64,000 nt of DNA from Isoetes taiwanensis (GCA_021234155.1 JAJEKV010000025.1:10769794-10833793); one strand, 5' to 3'; positions 11,449 through 25,934 are shown, numbered from the stretch's first letter. A program made the numbers and translations. Notes: generated by a model not told the origin, from the letters alone.

Positions 11449-12310
11449 TCAACTATGATATAATACCAACTGTAATGTTCCTTAACCCCCTCGGCCTAAC
11501 CAACTTGCCAAAACATCCGGATACTTATTGGAAATCCATCCCACCCTCTTATATTGGCATTAGAAAATGCCACACCAATAATCTACTCGAGCAGCCTCCC
11601 ATGGGTCCATTATATATATACACCTTATTTAATACGTCCTACAATGCAAGTTTGGACCTATAGAACTACATTCTAGAACTTTCTGGAACATCCTGGAACC
11701 TTATGGAACTTCTAGAAGGATTCTCTTAGATTCCCCTAGATTCCTTTAGATTTTAGAACTTTCTAGAACATTTTGGAACTTTCTGGTTGGCCTAGATTCC
11801 CTTACATTGTAGAACCTTTTGGAACTCCTTAGAGCATTCTAGAATGCTCTGGAAGGATTCCCTAAGATTCTTTTAGATTCCCCTAGTTTCTCTTACATTC
11901 TAGAACTTTCTAGAACTGTTTAAAACTTTCTGGATTCCCTTAGATTTCCTTAAGTTTCCTACATTCTAGAAATTTTTAGAACATTTTAAAACATTCTCTA
12001 ACTTTTGGAACATTCTCGAACTTTCTGGAAGAAGTCCCTTAGATTCCTCTAGATTTCATACATTCTAGAACTTTTAAGACCGTTCTAGAACATTCTAGTC
12101 TAGAATATTCTGGAACTTTTTGGAAGTATTCCTTTAGATTCCTCTAGATTCCCTTACATTCTAGAACTTTCTAGAACTTTTTTTTCTAGAACATTCTCGT
12201 CTACTCGATCTTAATTACATCCTTACTCTGTTTTAATTACATCCAAATTGACGTGAACTGTCAGATCTCGGATTGACGTTCCGGATCGCTCAAAATTCCT
12301 TGGTGTAACA
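11449..12310 (-). mobile_element. Probable LTR with a dense TTCnnGAA (HSE-like) array
   Basis: On the minus strand the block starts TGTTACACCAAGG (12310) and ends GGAACATTACA (11471), giving TG..CA ends over 840 bp. It is followed by TTGGTATTATATCATAG, which resembles a decayed TGGTATCAGAGC primer-binding site. Bases 11660-12205 are filled with alternating TTC/GAA half-sites every five bases, such as TTCTAGAACTTTCTGGAAC, mixed with TTAGATTCCCCTAGATTCC units. The LTR call rests on termini and the primer-like site only; no second LTR is in view. Confidence 0.45.
11660..12205. repeat. Minisatellite-like array of TTCTAGAA units
   Basis: Dozens of near-palindromic TTCTAGAA or TTCTGGAA motifs are spaced in 5-bp register, interleaved with GATTCC(C/T)CTA units. 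The register matches the plant heat-shock element pattern (nTTCnnGAAnnTTCn). No protein frame crosses it. Confidence 0.7.
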
Positions 12311-13200
12311 CGATTTTATAAGAACATATATATACAAGAATTTGGCACCGGCTTCGCAGTTGTAGGAGTTAGACTAGATAAAACCATGGCGCGCAAATGG
12401 CAATGCCGAAATACTCCAAAGCAAGTTTATATATTCTCCTATGGTTAGCACGTATTAACTGTGGGCATGAAAACTTTTTCAATTGTTTCTATCTTACATT
12501 TTTTTGCTTCTCTTGTTTTGGCGCCTCGGCATACTTTATCCCACCCTTCAATGGCTCAACCAAAAAAGGAGGAAGAAAAAGCTATGTGTTATTAGACAAC
12601 TCTCAATGGTCCAAATTTGGAAGGCAATGGACAGAGTTCCCCACTCCAGCTAGCTCATAAATCTTATGCATACAATAAACAATAATCAAAGTCTTCTATT
12701 ACAAATAGTGACATGTAGCCTCATAGCTCATTACGAAATATGCTTTATTGGCCTATATATAACATATTAACTTGTGTCAATTAGGAGTGGTTTTTCTCAA
12801 TCTCATGGACACGTGATGTCTAACATTTATGATGTGGCATTAATACATAGCGCAGGTGAGTTTGCAATCTAAAGGCTCAAACATCGATGAGTTTACGTCT
12901 TTTCGGTGAGAAAACTTAGGATAAAAGTGTGATGTAGGAAGCCAGTTTTATCTAAACACAATTGCAAATGGCTCCAGAAGTGCAAGTTCCTCCATTTTTT
13001 TTGTGCGTCTTGCTGCCATATGTTCATCATGGTCAATAAAGAGTTCGATAGTACCCGGTTTCATCCCAAGCACAACTTTCCTTGACGATGCGTCTCCTCA
13101 GATAAATTCGCATCGTGTTCTGCTTCTCGTTCTCGAACTCTCTCTTTACCCTCTTCGGGTAAATTTGTATAGCTCTCTCTTTACCTCTACCTCTCCTCTC
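12311..13200. other. No supported gene
   Basis: One 87-codon frame at 12397-12660 has a hydrophobic N-terminal half and no recognised domain. I do not call it a gene. A CT-rich tract near 13190-13214 abuts the LINE that follows. Confidence 0.4.
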
Positions 13201-13204
13201 TCTC

Positions 13205-15359
<2,155 letters not shown>

Positions 15360-16200
15360 TCTATCTCTCTCCTCCTTGTGCATTTTGCCCATCCATAGCC
15401 ACAGGTGAGCTATTCAAATCTCGAATTGTTGGATGCTATTCATTCGTGTCTGTAGCTATGGGATATTCGTTTCTCTCTTTTATCATTCTCGCTCGACATT
15501 GTCTTGCACGTTCTCTTGCTCTTTCTCGAATCCTCTCTCAATCATCCTCTATCAGATTGTCGTTCTTCCTCTCTACATCTCTCAAATATAGTTCTATCAT
15601 TGCCCTCCATGGTTTTTGTCTTATCTAAGTGATATTTAATATGTCCTTATGTTAAAAACCCTATCTATTTATCTATTTGCCCAAGTATCTTGAGATGTCA
15701 AAAGAAATCTACAAGAAACTTATCGCGGCGGCCAAGAACATTTCTCTTTCCGAGCCCATAACAAATGGCCTAACGTGCAACATCCCCCTATTCTATCAAG
15801 GTAAATAAGTTACAATTTTTTCTTTGAAATCGCAATGGCTTAAAAGTAATGGTTAGGTTCTTTTCACCAATCAAATTTGCTGAACATCTTTAATCATTCT
15901 TGGTGATTTATAGATATCACAGCAAGTCCAATCAAAAGATGGTACATACGCATCTTTTTGAGGATTGTGAAAAAGTTAACCAGCTTGATGGGCTAAAAAT
16001 TTAACTATCAATATTATGAAATTGGTCAGGAAGAGGCACACTTAGAAATTACGGCCATTACCATAAACAATACCTAGTAAGAACATAAATCTAAAGCAAG
16101 GGAACTCCGTATCCAATGGTCTCTGCTTATAACACCACTATTATATACTACGGCATGGTTCTACGGTTTAAGCTACCAAGGCTTGCTAAGGTAAGGTTCT
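15360..16200. other. No feature seen
   Basis: A CT-rich shoulder to about 15600, then ordinary AT-rich sequence. No gene or repeat could be supported. Confidence 0.5.
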
Positions 16201-16566
16201 ATTACATCAACACTCTAAAATTAAATCCCCCTTGAAACCCCCTTTGGTTTGGGTGCATATTCACACGGGGGGTGACTCCGGGCATCGAGAGTTGTTGGAT
16301 AGGCATATTCACCCTTTATTCCTTAATCTACACCGTACATAAAGTTCCTCATCTGTGGGGTATGCATGTACACAATTTGCTATACTGTATAACAAGATTT
16401 GCAAAATACACTAAGATTTGAGGTAATATACTACATGGTGTTGATTTTCTACATGCGAAACATAATTTTAGGGGCTCTCGCTGCCCTACATCACCCCCCG
16501 TGTGAATATGCACCCAAACCAAAGGGGGTTTCGAGGGGGATTTAATTTTAGAGTCTTGGATGTAAT
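16201..16566. mobile_element. Foldback/MITE with ~75-bp TIRs
   Basis: The left arm (16201-16275) and right arm (about 16491-16566) are near-perfect inverted copies. They include ATTACATC at the ends, ACTCTAAAATTAAATCCCCC, CCCCTTTGGTTTGGGTGCAT and ATTCACACGGGGGGTGA. The ~215-bp centre is non-coding. The long arms suit Mutator-like or foldback elements. The flanks AAGGTTCT and GGTTTGTG show no convincing target duplication. Confidence 0.8.
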
Positions 16567-16879
16567 GGTTTGTGTGTTAACCCAAAAAAATTTTGGCCCC
16601 TTCGGGGCCTTAAGAATTGAGGAACGAACTAGAAAATATTCATAATGATATTATATGTGTCATATGTGTTGTTGTATTAAAAAAATATTTGGGCCCAAAT
16701 TGTAATGATGTCATAGATATGTTTAAATAGGCATTTCTATGATAAAATTTATAATAAGCAAGTAGACCAAAAAATTAAAGTCATTGTGAGGGTGACATTA
16801 GAATACAAAGGAAACCCTGGAATATTGATAAAAGGATAAATGTGATGAGGATAGAAAAGAAAAGCCTGTGATATTGATG

Positions 16880-17330
16880 AATAGAATAGAATAGAATAGA
16901 ATAGAATAGAATAGAATAGAATAGAATAGAATAGATTTTTAGCGTCCACGGAGACCGACTGGCCTATGGGACCCAAACAAAAAGAGAGCAGCAAGCGTAT
17001 TACTGACAGGATTAAAAAACCCCCGCCCCGAAGGGTTTCGAGGGAAAAAACTTAGCAATAATAAGTCTGCTGGCATGCTGTACAATTGTGTAGGACAGCT
17101 CAATACCGGCCCCTAAGACACAATCGAAGTCCGCGCATCCATAACCTCCCCTCGGAGGTATGACCCCAACAAACCCAATCGACGCCGGATTCAATAACTC
17201 ATGCAACGGGTTGGCCGTGCACTAGTAATCGGACATAATGCTCGATATGGGCAAATGTCCGGGCGATCTAGAGGGCATGACATTCATCCTCAATGGCGCC
17301 CTGGTGGCAACACTGGCAAAGAGGAAGACA
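16880..17330 (-). mobile_element. 5'-truncated LINE 3' end with (ATTCT)n tail
   Basis: Read on the minus strand, it begins near 17330 with the C-terminal knuckle CQCCHQGAIEDECHAL, continues through a decayed 3' UTR, and reaches the hairpin CGAAACCCTTCGGGGCGG / GGGTTTTTT at 17012-17045. It then has GGTCCCATAGGCCAGTCGG, TCTCCGTGGACGCTAAAAA and eleven ATTCT pentamers (16880-16934). Same family as 2495-4387. It is the clearest view of the 3' terminus. Confidence 0.8.
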
Positions 17331-17610
17331 ATTCTGAGGAGGAAGAGGAAGATGGAGAGGAAGAGGAAGAGGCGGATGAAGAAGAAGAAAAAAATTTGCT
17401 TTTAAATTTCAAGTTATGAAGAGCTTCCCACTAAGAGGCGCGAGGGGAGGCGGAATTGGAGGAGAATGTGTGGAGTGAGCTTGAAAGCCCCCTTGAAGAC
17501 ACCCCCAAGACACCCCTTGAAGACACCCCCGTTCAAAGACACCCCCTGCTCAAATACACCCCCAGAAGACCACCCCACGATCAAAGACACCCCCGAGGCT
17601 GAAGACACCT
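17320..17610 (+). repeat. Acidic-coding GAGGAAGAG tract and GACACCCCC minisatellite
   Basis: Bases 17320-17395 are purine-rich and would encode a Glu/Asp run. Bases 17485-17610 hold about seven variants of GAAGACACCCCC or CAAAGACACCCCC. The 17201-17419 frame enters from the LINE on its left, so I do not call a gene. It could be a relic of a repetitive proline/threonine-rich protein. Confidence 0.55.
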
Positions 17611-17793
17611 ACTGAAGGCCTTTTTTTGTAGAAAAATTTTGTTAATATACAAAAATTTTTGTCTCTCACAATTTTCTCTATCTTTGTCTCATCTACTTCT
17701 TTTCAAAGATCACATTTTGTTTTTTCTATTGAGTAAAGAATGAATTCATTTGATGTTCTTACTTCTATTATCCATGCAGGTGGCAAAACATTG

Positions 17794-18205
17794 AATTCTT
17801 GTACAGTCCATATTCTGCTTGAATGTAACAGTGCTCTGGCTCAAACACGAAGCACTTTAATTAGTTTCAGCAGTGCTTGTGAGTAAGCACTGGAATGCAA
17901 GAGCACACATGCAATAAACAGCTATCTGTAAACAGTTATATAGCATAAAAGTAAGTTAATCGCAAACAATGAAACATATATGTTTTCATCTATGAAATGT
18001 TATTTTTGTCTATCTATCAAATTTATGAAGTTCGAATTCCTGTGCAGTCCATTCAGATTCTGCTTGAGTGTAACAGTGCTCTAGCTCTTTCATTAGTTTC
18101 AAACACTAAGCACTTTAATCACTTTCAGCAGTGCCAGTGAGTAAGCACTGGAACACACGAGCACTTATGCAATAAACAGCTACCTTTAAAATGATTATAT
18201 GGCTT
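17794..18205 (+). repeat. Direct duplication, ~170-bp units 240 bp apart
   Basis: Unit 1 (17794-17945) and unit 2 (18034-18205) share, in order, TTCTGCTTGA.TGTAACAGTGCTCT, ATTAGTTTCA, CAGCAGTGC, GTGAGTAAGCACTGGAA and ATGCAATAAACAGCTA. GCACT words recur throughout. Non-coding; origin unknown. Confidence 0.65.
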
Positions 18206-18425
18206 AGCAATAAGCCTTTGCACCTTACACCCGCATGACCGGTAAGCACATGATGACATTAAGCAACTACATAAAAGTATCATCCTTTAGAAAGACAATA
18301 AGCGATTATCGCCATTAAGACTCAAACCATAGCACTTGCAGGCAATTTTTTTTTTAAGCACTTGATAAGTTTTAAGCATCCCTTTCAGTCAGCATTGAAG
18401 TATATATAAACAATATAGCAAAAAC

Positions 18426-19305
18426 TTATAGACAAGTCTGCATTGAACTACATAAACAATATAGCAATAACATTCTTAAATTAAGATAAAGATGGTACAT
18501 GAAAAGTGTAGGATTCCTTGGCCTAAATAAATGACAAACGGACCAATAATCATGGAGAATGACAAGCGTCATCACCATAAACCTTCTCAATTCCTTCTTC
18601 ACAAACCCGCTTGAATCAGAATTTGTTTTTCGAAAAAGTCTTTCCAAGCATAGCTTCATAATCTTTCTATCTGTCTTAGGCCAAGGCTTGTATCTATGTG
18701 TATTCTTCACCCGGTGACTTCATTTCTTCCTCGGTCTTGGCTGCAGTATTTCTTCTATCTTTGGGGTGAGTCTTGAAGCACTTCATCATGGACATCCATC
18801 TTGAATCTGCAACCGTGAAATTTCGAGGGGCTGCTAAGGTAAGACTTGTACAATGAATCATCAAGAAGCAAAGTCTTGCCCGAATCTCTTGGGTATGACT
18901 CATATATTTTCCCAAGTGGCTTCATCATGATCCGACTGACCCGGTTTGTTAGGGTGGTGAAAACTGGTGCGCACATTTTTTCCCCGTCCCCATACAAATT
19001 CAAATCTGTCCCTCAAATCGGACATAGTACTTGCGGCACATCTTCCACATTGGAGAGTTGCATTGATGACCATATACCAACCGACGACATACAGAACAAA
19101 GTCTTCAAGAAGAACACACATACAGTCCAATATCACTTTCTTTACGCTAGTGTATGTCATTGTCAATCCTGCTTCCAAGCGTATGTGTTCATTTGCACCA
19201 AATGTTTTTACCAACACACCATTTAAATCCAAGACAATGAGTTTATCTTTGGGTGGCAAATCAATATTTAATGCGTTGGAACATCCCGAATTCCTACACA
19301 ACGGG
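18426..19305 (-). pseudogene. FCP1/NIF-type HAD phosphatase, broken copy
   Basis: FCP1/NIF-like domains are HAD-fold phosphatases related to RNA polymerase II CTD phosphatases. The frame at 18900-19301 has KLIVLDLNGVLVKTF, which is HAD motif I with the second Asp replaced by Asn, a change I recall from plant relatives that may lack activity. It then loses similarity where motif II (usually IWSS) should lie. A shift moves the match to 18755-19003, with KPLGKIYESYPRDSGKTLLL and DDSLYKSYLSSP, the acidic HAD motif. A further shift gives YKPWPKTDRKIMKLCLERLF near 18600-18700. At least two frameshifts and no introns suggest a pseudogene, perhaps a processed or duplicated copy. Family call firm, function lost. 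Confidence 0.7.
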
Positions 19306-21130
19306 AATTACTACATGAATAAATAGATGAAGATGAAAATGAAAAATGGGTTGAATGTGGAAACCTTTACGTATCAACAAAGAGGATTCTCGACCTAACG
19401 GAATGAACCGTAATCCTACAAAGGAATGCAACAAAAAGAAAATCAATAATATTCAATGTTTTAATCAACACTAAGTTGTGGACTTGCCCAACAATGCCCA
19501 TACCCCTTTCGGGGGTTATTAATGGCGAAAATCACTTGTTGAAGGTCGGGGCTCACACTGAACCTTGAGGGCCTGATTCTGCATTTTCTTGAACACACAC
19601 TTCGATATGTGTGGTGTCATGATTGAGATCGCTTCTCCTGCATCTTTTGCATAGCTACTTCTTGTTCTCTTTCTTGTAGCTGAACAACTACTTTGCTATC
19701 CTCCAACTTACCCTCTTTTGTTCTTACGCCCTTTCCTTTACGCAAATATTCAGCCAAGTTGCCCTCATCCGATGGAATTACTCCCTCAACTTCCTTAAGT
19801 GCTTGGTGTGTACAATCGGTCATTGTTTTTCCACAACCCCGGTGTTGTGTTTACTGACTTCTTCTATAGCTTCTTGGATGCTTCTTGGCCTGGTGGTGGT
19901 GGTGGTTCTGCATTTGCAATCAAATCGATCACAATTGATTTGTACTCCTATAGGACTTTGCGGTGTTGTGCATCTTCAAATGGCACCATTGTCCTTCTTT
20001 GAACCCTCAACGGTGAGACCTCAATTGCAGATCTGGATTAACACATCCTTTTTTTGGTGTACTATTTGAAGCACCTCGCAACATGGCCAAAACCTAGCTC
20101 ATCAAATACACCCTCCGCACCTTTCAGGGCAACCATGAATACATTGTCCTCCTCTCAACAATGAACAACAAGCTATATGATACTCATGTTGGCAATTCGA
20201 TTACTAAACTTAACCTCAGTAAGCTTTAGTGAATTCCGGACCACATGCCGAACATGTATAAAATGAATCTTCCACTAGCAACTTATCTCGTATAATAGTA
20301 GAGATGCTAAATGTTGCGAGGAGTATCCATTTTCAGCTTCCCACAAATTGTTTATGTAGAAATCACAGAGTCTCTGTTCTTCTTCGAGAACTTTTAACTC
20401 CTCCTCAAGTTTGAGTTTACGTTTGACCTGCTCATTAACAGGATGTAGGGTTCATTGCTTTTTGTACCTTGTTCCCGTGCCAAGTTTCCATCCAGACGAT
20501 CTGCTCCAAATCTTTAATTTCTGCCTCAACTCACATGTTGGATTAAGCTTGAACTCCTCCCTGTTTTGTAGCCAAATCATTTGTGGCCTTGTCTTAAAAG
20601 CTTTTTCAGCCTCTTCAACATCATTTTCTCGTAATTGAGAGGGCCTTCTCATTGCCTTTCAGCTCACTTCCCTCTTTGCTTCCATTCTTTGTGATAAGTA
20701 AACCTGATTTTCCAATCTCCTGTCTTTGCATTCTCTAAGGTTTTATGTTTTCATCACATGCACCGACCTCATTTGATCCAAATTGCCACCTTTGGCTTTG
20801 CCTTCATTTCGGTTTTCCTAACATGTGCTACAACATCGCCTCTGTTTTTACTTGTCTATTGTTGTGGTATCTTTGACATTGCACAAAGAAATGCAGCCCC
20901 CGGTTACTTTGTGTTCCTCGGATGCAAGTATTGATCTAGTGCAATTTTCAAACGCAAAAGCAAGGGCCGATTGCTTTCTTACTTCTTTGTTGTGACAATT
21001 CTTGTAGATTTTTTCAGAGTGTTTCCAACTTCTCTTGAAGATGCTCCTTTGCAGTGCCATTTTATCTTTCCCTTGTTCAACTTCTTTGTCCAAACGAATC
21101 TCAATCTCGATCCGCGACATTATTTTCCAA
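19306..21130 (-). pseudogene. Charge-rich broken frames upstream of the FCP1-like relic
   Basis: Minus-strand frames at 20848-21120, 20452-20652 and 19617-19823 are rich in Lys, Glu and Gln and predict coiled coil (for example EVEQGKDKMALQRSIFKRSW and QLQEREQEVAMQKMQEKRSQ). Stops separate them. They may be the N-terminal part of the same decayed gene or a different one; no domain is recognised. Confidence 0.3.
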
Positions 21131-21369
21131 CCAAGCTTCTTCCTCGTGGGGCTTCACCCCGGATTGCCTGAACCTCGATGGTGTGAAAATCATCCCGCGC
21201 TCCATGCCTCCATCGTCAAGCGAAAAACCGGGATCTGAGTTTTCGCCCCGGGGAAAAGGAGGGAGAAGGGCGTGACGGGCTTCGACGTCCGCGAGTTTCA
21301 GCACTTAAAGTGCTTAAACGCTTCGCCAAAAGTTGTACCCCACTAGCGATTTTACACCCTTCGTGCTTC

Positions 21370-22680
21370 CCGGCCCAACGTCCTGTCTCAATGCGGAGGT
21401 GATGTGCACCCGTGCGAATGGAAGCTATAAGTCTGCGCTTCTTCATGGGCAACTGGGTGTACAAGTACTGGTGTGGGCCTCTCGTGAGCACAGGATTGAC
21501 TTCTTGGCGATAGTGTGCCCGCCTTAACGTCGTCGAAAGCATCTGCATCCCAGAGCTTGCGAAGGAAAGTAGCATCTAGGTACAACTTAAGTGCCTTGTG
21601 ATCCTTCTTTGTCCTTACATGTACGCATCTGTTTGCCTGTACACCCAAGCGTGAGAACCAGGCTTGCTTGTCCTTCTAGCGGGCTTTCGGCGTTGGGGAC
21701 CCATCGCCATGGCCAAAGCAAGGTTGGGCAAATGTGTATCACCCATAGCGACCACCTTACGGAAGTAAATGATATGGCGTTCCAATGTAGCCCCTTGAAG
21801 GGGTAGAAAACACTATCTCCTGAGTAGGATCTGGTATGGAACCGTGGACTTTACCCCAAGGGCTCGTGCCAAGAAGGCTTTCTGCACTGCCGAGGTCATT
21901 CAGTGTTGAAGGATATCACCGGACCCACACTTCTTCCCCATACAAAAGAACCAGCTTCGACCAATGCCCGAAATAAGTGTGATTTGGTGGCCCCGGGCAT
22001 ACAACTCTCCTTGTGTGGTTGTTTGTTCGCATGGCATATAGTGTTTTCCAACTGCGGTGACCCGCAACCCGATGGCGACATCCCAATGGGTGGTAGTAGA
22101 GAACTTCGATACCCAAGTACTTGTAGGTCGGAGCCACCTCTACATCCCGGCCCCGGTAAATGAATGAGGGAAGCCTTGGTCGACGGGATGATGAAACTAA
22201 GCGGCACCCTAGTTTTGGTCAAGTTAACTTCGCATGCGATGAATCGGCAAAAAAAGTGACAAGAGCATCCGGTGGCGTTGTATGTCCTCCGGGTATAGGT
22301 CAAGAGCTTGACATCGTCAGCATATATGAGTTGCCGGATTGTGTGATGCATGAGATGGGCGCCCGCACCTCCATGCTCAGAGAGCCAATCTTCCAGCTGG
22401 TCAATGTATAGGCCAAAGAGTGTGGGGGAGAGGGGGCAACCTTTGACGCACTCCAATACCTCCGATTCACGGCTGTCCCCGACGATGTGATACGGCCCGA
22501 GCATGCCTCAGATAGCCTATACAATCGCATTACGCAAGTCAAGGGGAGTCCCATTACCGCAGTCGTCCTATAACCCGGTCAGGGGCACCTTTGTGTCAAA
22601 AGCTTTTCTTGAAATCCACGGAAACAACGATGCAGGTTTTGTCGGTGATTCCTGATATCCTCAATCAATGTGCGCAGAGT
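21370..22680 (-). mobile_element. LINE fragment, RT to C-terminal region
   Basis: The minus-strand frame 21896-22504 contains VKGCPLSPTLFGLYIDQLED, an active-site variant IYADDVKLLTYT and VNLTKTRVPLSF, then shifts to MAPTYKYLGIEV (21916-22137). Upstream, VDFKK at about 22600-22620 is the start of the RT palm. Downstream, KKRRLIASIRTGAHHLRIET (near 21400) matches the C-terminal block of the other LINE copies. Local GC is higher than the surroundings. The element is truncated at both ends, and no tail or knuckle was found. Confidence 0.75.
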
Positions 22681-24900
22681 GAAGATATGATCAATGGTGG
22701 AATGCCTACAATGTGGGAAACCTACATGCAAAATGCCAAGGAAAATGCATTTATACTTGGAATGTCCCTATATAGTAGCATTTCATATGCTAAACATCTG
22801 TTTAGGAAATGGACCCATGAAGAATCTCACATTTGCTTAAATCACTAAACTGAACCAAGTCAAGTCATAACCATACCAACTAAGCAACCACAATCGATAA
22901 CAGGAAGAAAGAAATGTGCAGCCAATGTCATTAGAAAAATTATTGCACATAAACATGCCATTTGAATTATAATGATATTAAAAATGAAATTTTGAAATGA
23001 ACATATAATTAGTAGCTTAATAGCGACCTTATAATATGGGATTTCAACTCATTATATCCATGCATATATATCTTTGCAAATATAGAAGATTGCATAACTG
23101 GACATTCTCACAAACACATTTCCTTTCCGTGCAGTTCCCTGCATTGCATACCAAGGGCCGCTTACCACAAATTGCATACTTTGGCAGAAAGCAAAAGAAT
23201 TAGAGACATTAAGACTTACCTGATGGTTGTTATTTCATCTTTGTATAACAGAATTCTACAAGGATACATTTTAGAGCATGATAGCCAGGATATTTTATCC
23301 ATATCTCACCTAACCTAAGGAGATTAGTCCTGGGCACATCAAAATGAGGCTCGCCAACAGAAAAGCATGGCGCAATGGTGGAATCTAAAGAACATCTCTT
23401 CTTCTGGAACCAACCACGTTGCAGCAGCTGATGAAGCTTTCACGACCAGAAAGGACTAGGAGCTTTATCAGTCTAAGACCTAACCAACTTACAAAGAGCA
23501 ATATTAAACAGAGAGTCAGCTACATCAGGGCAACTAAGGTAAACAATGTGGACCTCTTTATCTTTATGGCCGTTTTCTGGGGAGAATCAAAAGAAAAAGA
23601 TCTAATGAACAGCACAACAGGATGCCCTGTTGGTTTCTGCATTGATGAGCTAGCACAGATATGCGTCCCCATTCTGCTCTCCGTGGACGATAAAATCATA
23701 TTCTATTCTATTCTATTCTATTCTATCTATATATCCTCTTTCCTAGAGTGATGCAGCACAAGCTTTTTGTCACAAAACTCTTGACCAGGTGTGCAAACAC
23801 ACACCGCGAGGTCCGATATAGTAGCATCTGGTAAAACAGTTGGATATAGTAGCATCTGGTAAAACAGTTGGCACTTGGCAGGTTTGGCATCATGCGAAGA
23901 AATCTTATTACCCTAATGAACGAATTTATTCATTCTTCCAGCCGCAGCAAATTGGGCATCGGCCCTATGTAATTCTGCCAGTAAGCAATGATGGTACTAA
24001 TGGGAATGGGCACATGCAATCCAGCAATAGGTTATTTCAAGTTCCCTGTTCAAAGCACCAGCAGCTAGAAGAGCGGATCAAAATATATAACAACTAAGCA
24101 CCAGAATCAACTAGAATTGCTAACCTGAAGAACAGTGGCTTCATTTGAGATGGTGGATTAATAGCAACCTCAATGTCGTTCCAAATATCTCTAGAGCGAA
24201 ATACAGAATGCCAACAACGAACCCTGCAGAGGAAGACAACGAACCCTACAGAGCAAGACAAACAAAACCCAGTTCAACAAACAGAGGAGGGCAATGAGCT
24301 CTGTGCATAGGCGGCAAAGGCTGGGTGGCTTTCGAATCTCTTGAAGCTCGGGATCCTGCAGCATTGTATTGCTTTCGATTCTTGCCTTCTTTCTTCCTAA
24401 CCCTAAAACATGATGGCGCGATGCTTGCATGCAAAACTCTGAAAATGGCAACTACAACAAATATGAAAATAATACATACTAATGTAAACCATTGAGAATG
24501 CCTTAAATTTTTTGAGAAGAATATGGAAATATTGGGCGCACTCTAGATGTACGCATTAGTACTCCATTCCCATACGCGACGAAATCATATAAAAGCATAG
24601 GGAAAAGTGTAAAATGCAAAAGAAATCCCCTGTTATTATATTCTATATATTAATATGTAGGGGTCAATAACTTAAGCCAATATGTATTCGAACGTGGCCT
24701 CAAGTTCTGTCCCTAACTAGGCATGCAAAAACTAGGTTTCTAAAAGATGGACTCTATGGTCCCAATAGAGCATAGTCTATATTCTAAAAGGTGAAGGCAT
24801 GCTATAGTATGGTCGAAGCATAGATATAACTAATATAAATGCATGGGGTTAATATGGTTTGAAACCTTAGACACTAAATATATTGATATATACATGGGGG
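22680..24900. other. No gene; isolated LINE tail at 23670-23727
   Basis: Short frames only. CTCCGTGGACGATAAAATCA followed by five ATTCT units (23679-23727) is a bare LINE 3' terminus of the 16880 family. A ~30-bp local duplication (GATATAGTAGCATCTGGTAA) lies at 23815-23865. Confidence 0.5.
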
Positions 24901-25032
24901 ATACCGGGGCCTGGGTAGCCCCTTAAAAAATAGCAATCAGAAGAAGCGATGGCGGCCAGAACACAGAACCTGCCGGCTGGGTTCTAAGGTTCTACTTCGG
25001 CAATCCTTCTGGAACTCTATCAAGGCTAATTT

Positions 25033-25934
25033 CTAGCACAGAAGAGTCGGTTTCTCAGACCCAAAGCCAGATTCTTCACAGAAACTCAAGCATAGGGCAA
25101 GCAAGAGGGATCGACTGGCATAAGGAGTTCTTTTTAAACACCGGATTTTACTCCCTTTTACTGTATTTCCTGTAGGATCATGATCTTCCCCTGAGTGTAC
25201 TGTTATAGATGGATTTACACCAATATCTTCTTGCAACTTTAGGAATCTGTGCACTGGAGGCACTTTAGTTAACAAGTCTGCAATTTGTTTTGTGGTACTT
25301 ATATACTCAACTGTAATTATTCCTTTTGCAACCATATCCCTTACAAAATGAACATGAAGTTCAATGTGCTTTGTCCTTTCATGAAGAACTGGGTTTCTAG
25401 TTATGGCTATACAACTCATACTATCAATAAAGAGTGAAGTAGGTTTTTGCTGTGCTGAACCTAATTCTCCCAATAATCTTCTTACCCAGACCACTTCTCT
25501 GGCTGCTAATGAAGCTGCATTGTATTCTGCCTCTGCTGTTGACATTGCTATACAACCCTAACTTGTAAAATGTAACCTGAGGTCGATGCTCTAGTGTCCA
25601 TGTCTCCTCCCCAATCTGCATCAGAGTATGCAGTTAGCTCAAGGTTATTATTTGCAAACATTAAGCCTTTATTGCGGTTCCTTCAAAAAATCAGTACATG
25701 CTTTGTTGCACGCCAATGTTGCATTCTTGGGTTATTCCCAAATCTACTCAACATATTGACACAATAGGCTATATCTGGCCTGTTACAATTTGCCACATAG
25801 AGAAGCCATTCTACTAATTCTCTATATGGATAATTTTCCATCTCCAAAATTTCCTTTTCACTTGTAGGGCATAAATCCAAGGACAATTTCTGGTCTGTAA
25901 CCATAGGTGATCTTACACTATTACATTCAACCAT
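25033..25934 (-). pseudogene. Copia RT C-terminus and RNase H, broken
   Basis: Frame 25683-25934 carries the region after the RT active site (NYPYRELVEWLLYVANCNRP, then DIAYCVNMLSRF). Frame 25033-25545 carries the RNase H C-terminal signature MSTAEAEYNAASLAAREVVW, followed by DSMSCIAITRNPVLHERTKH and ADLLTK. A stop and a shift separate them. RNase H degrades the RNA strand during reverse transcription. Confidence 0.85.

Noticed and set aside
12397..12660. 87-codon frame as a small membrane or secreted protein
   Set aside because: No domain, no splice or promoter support, and chance length for this AT content.
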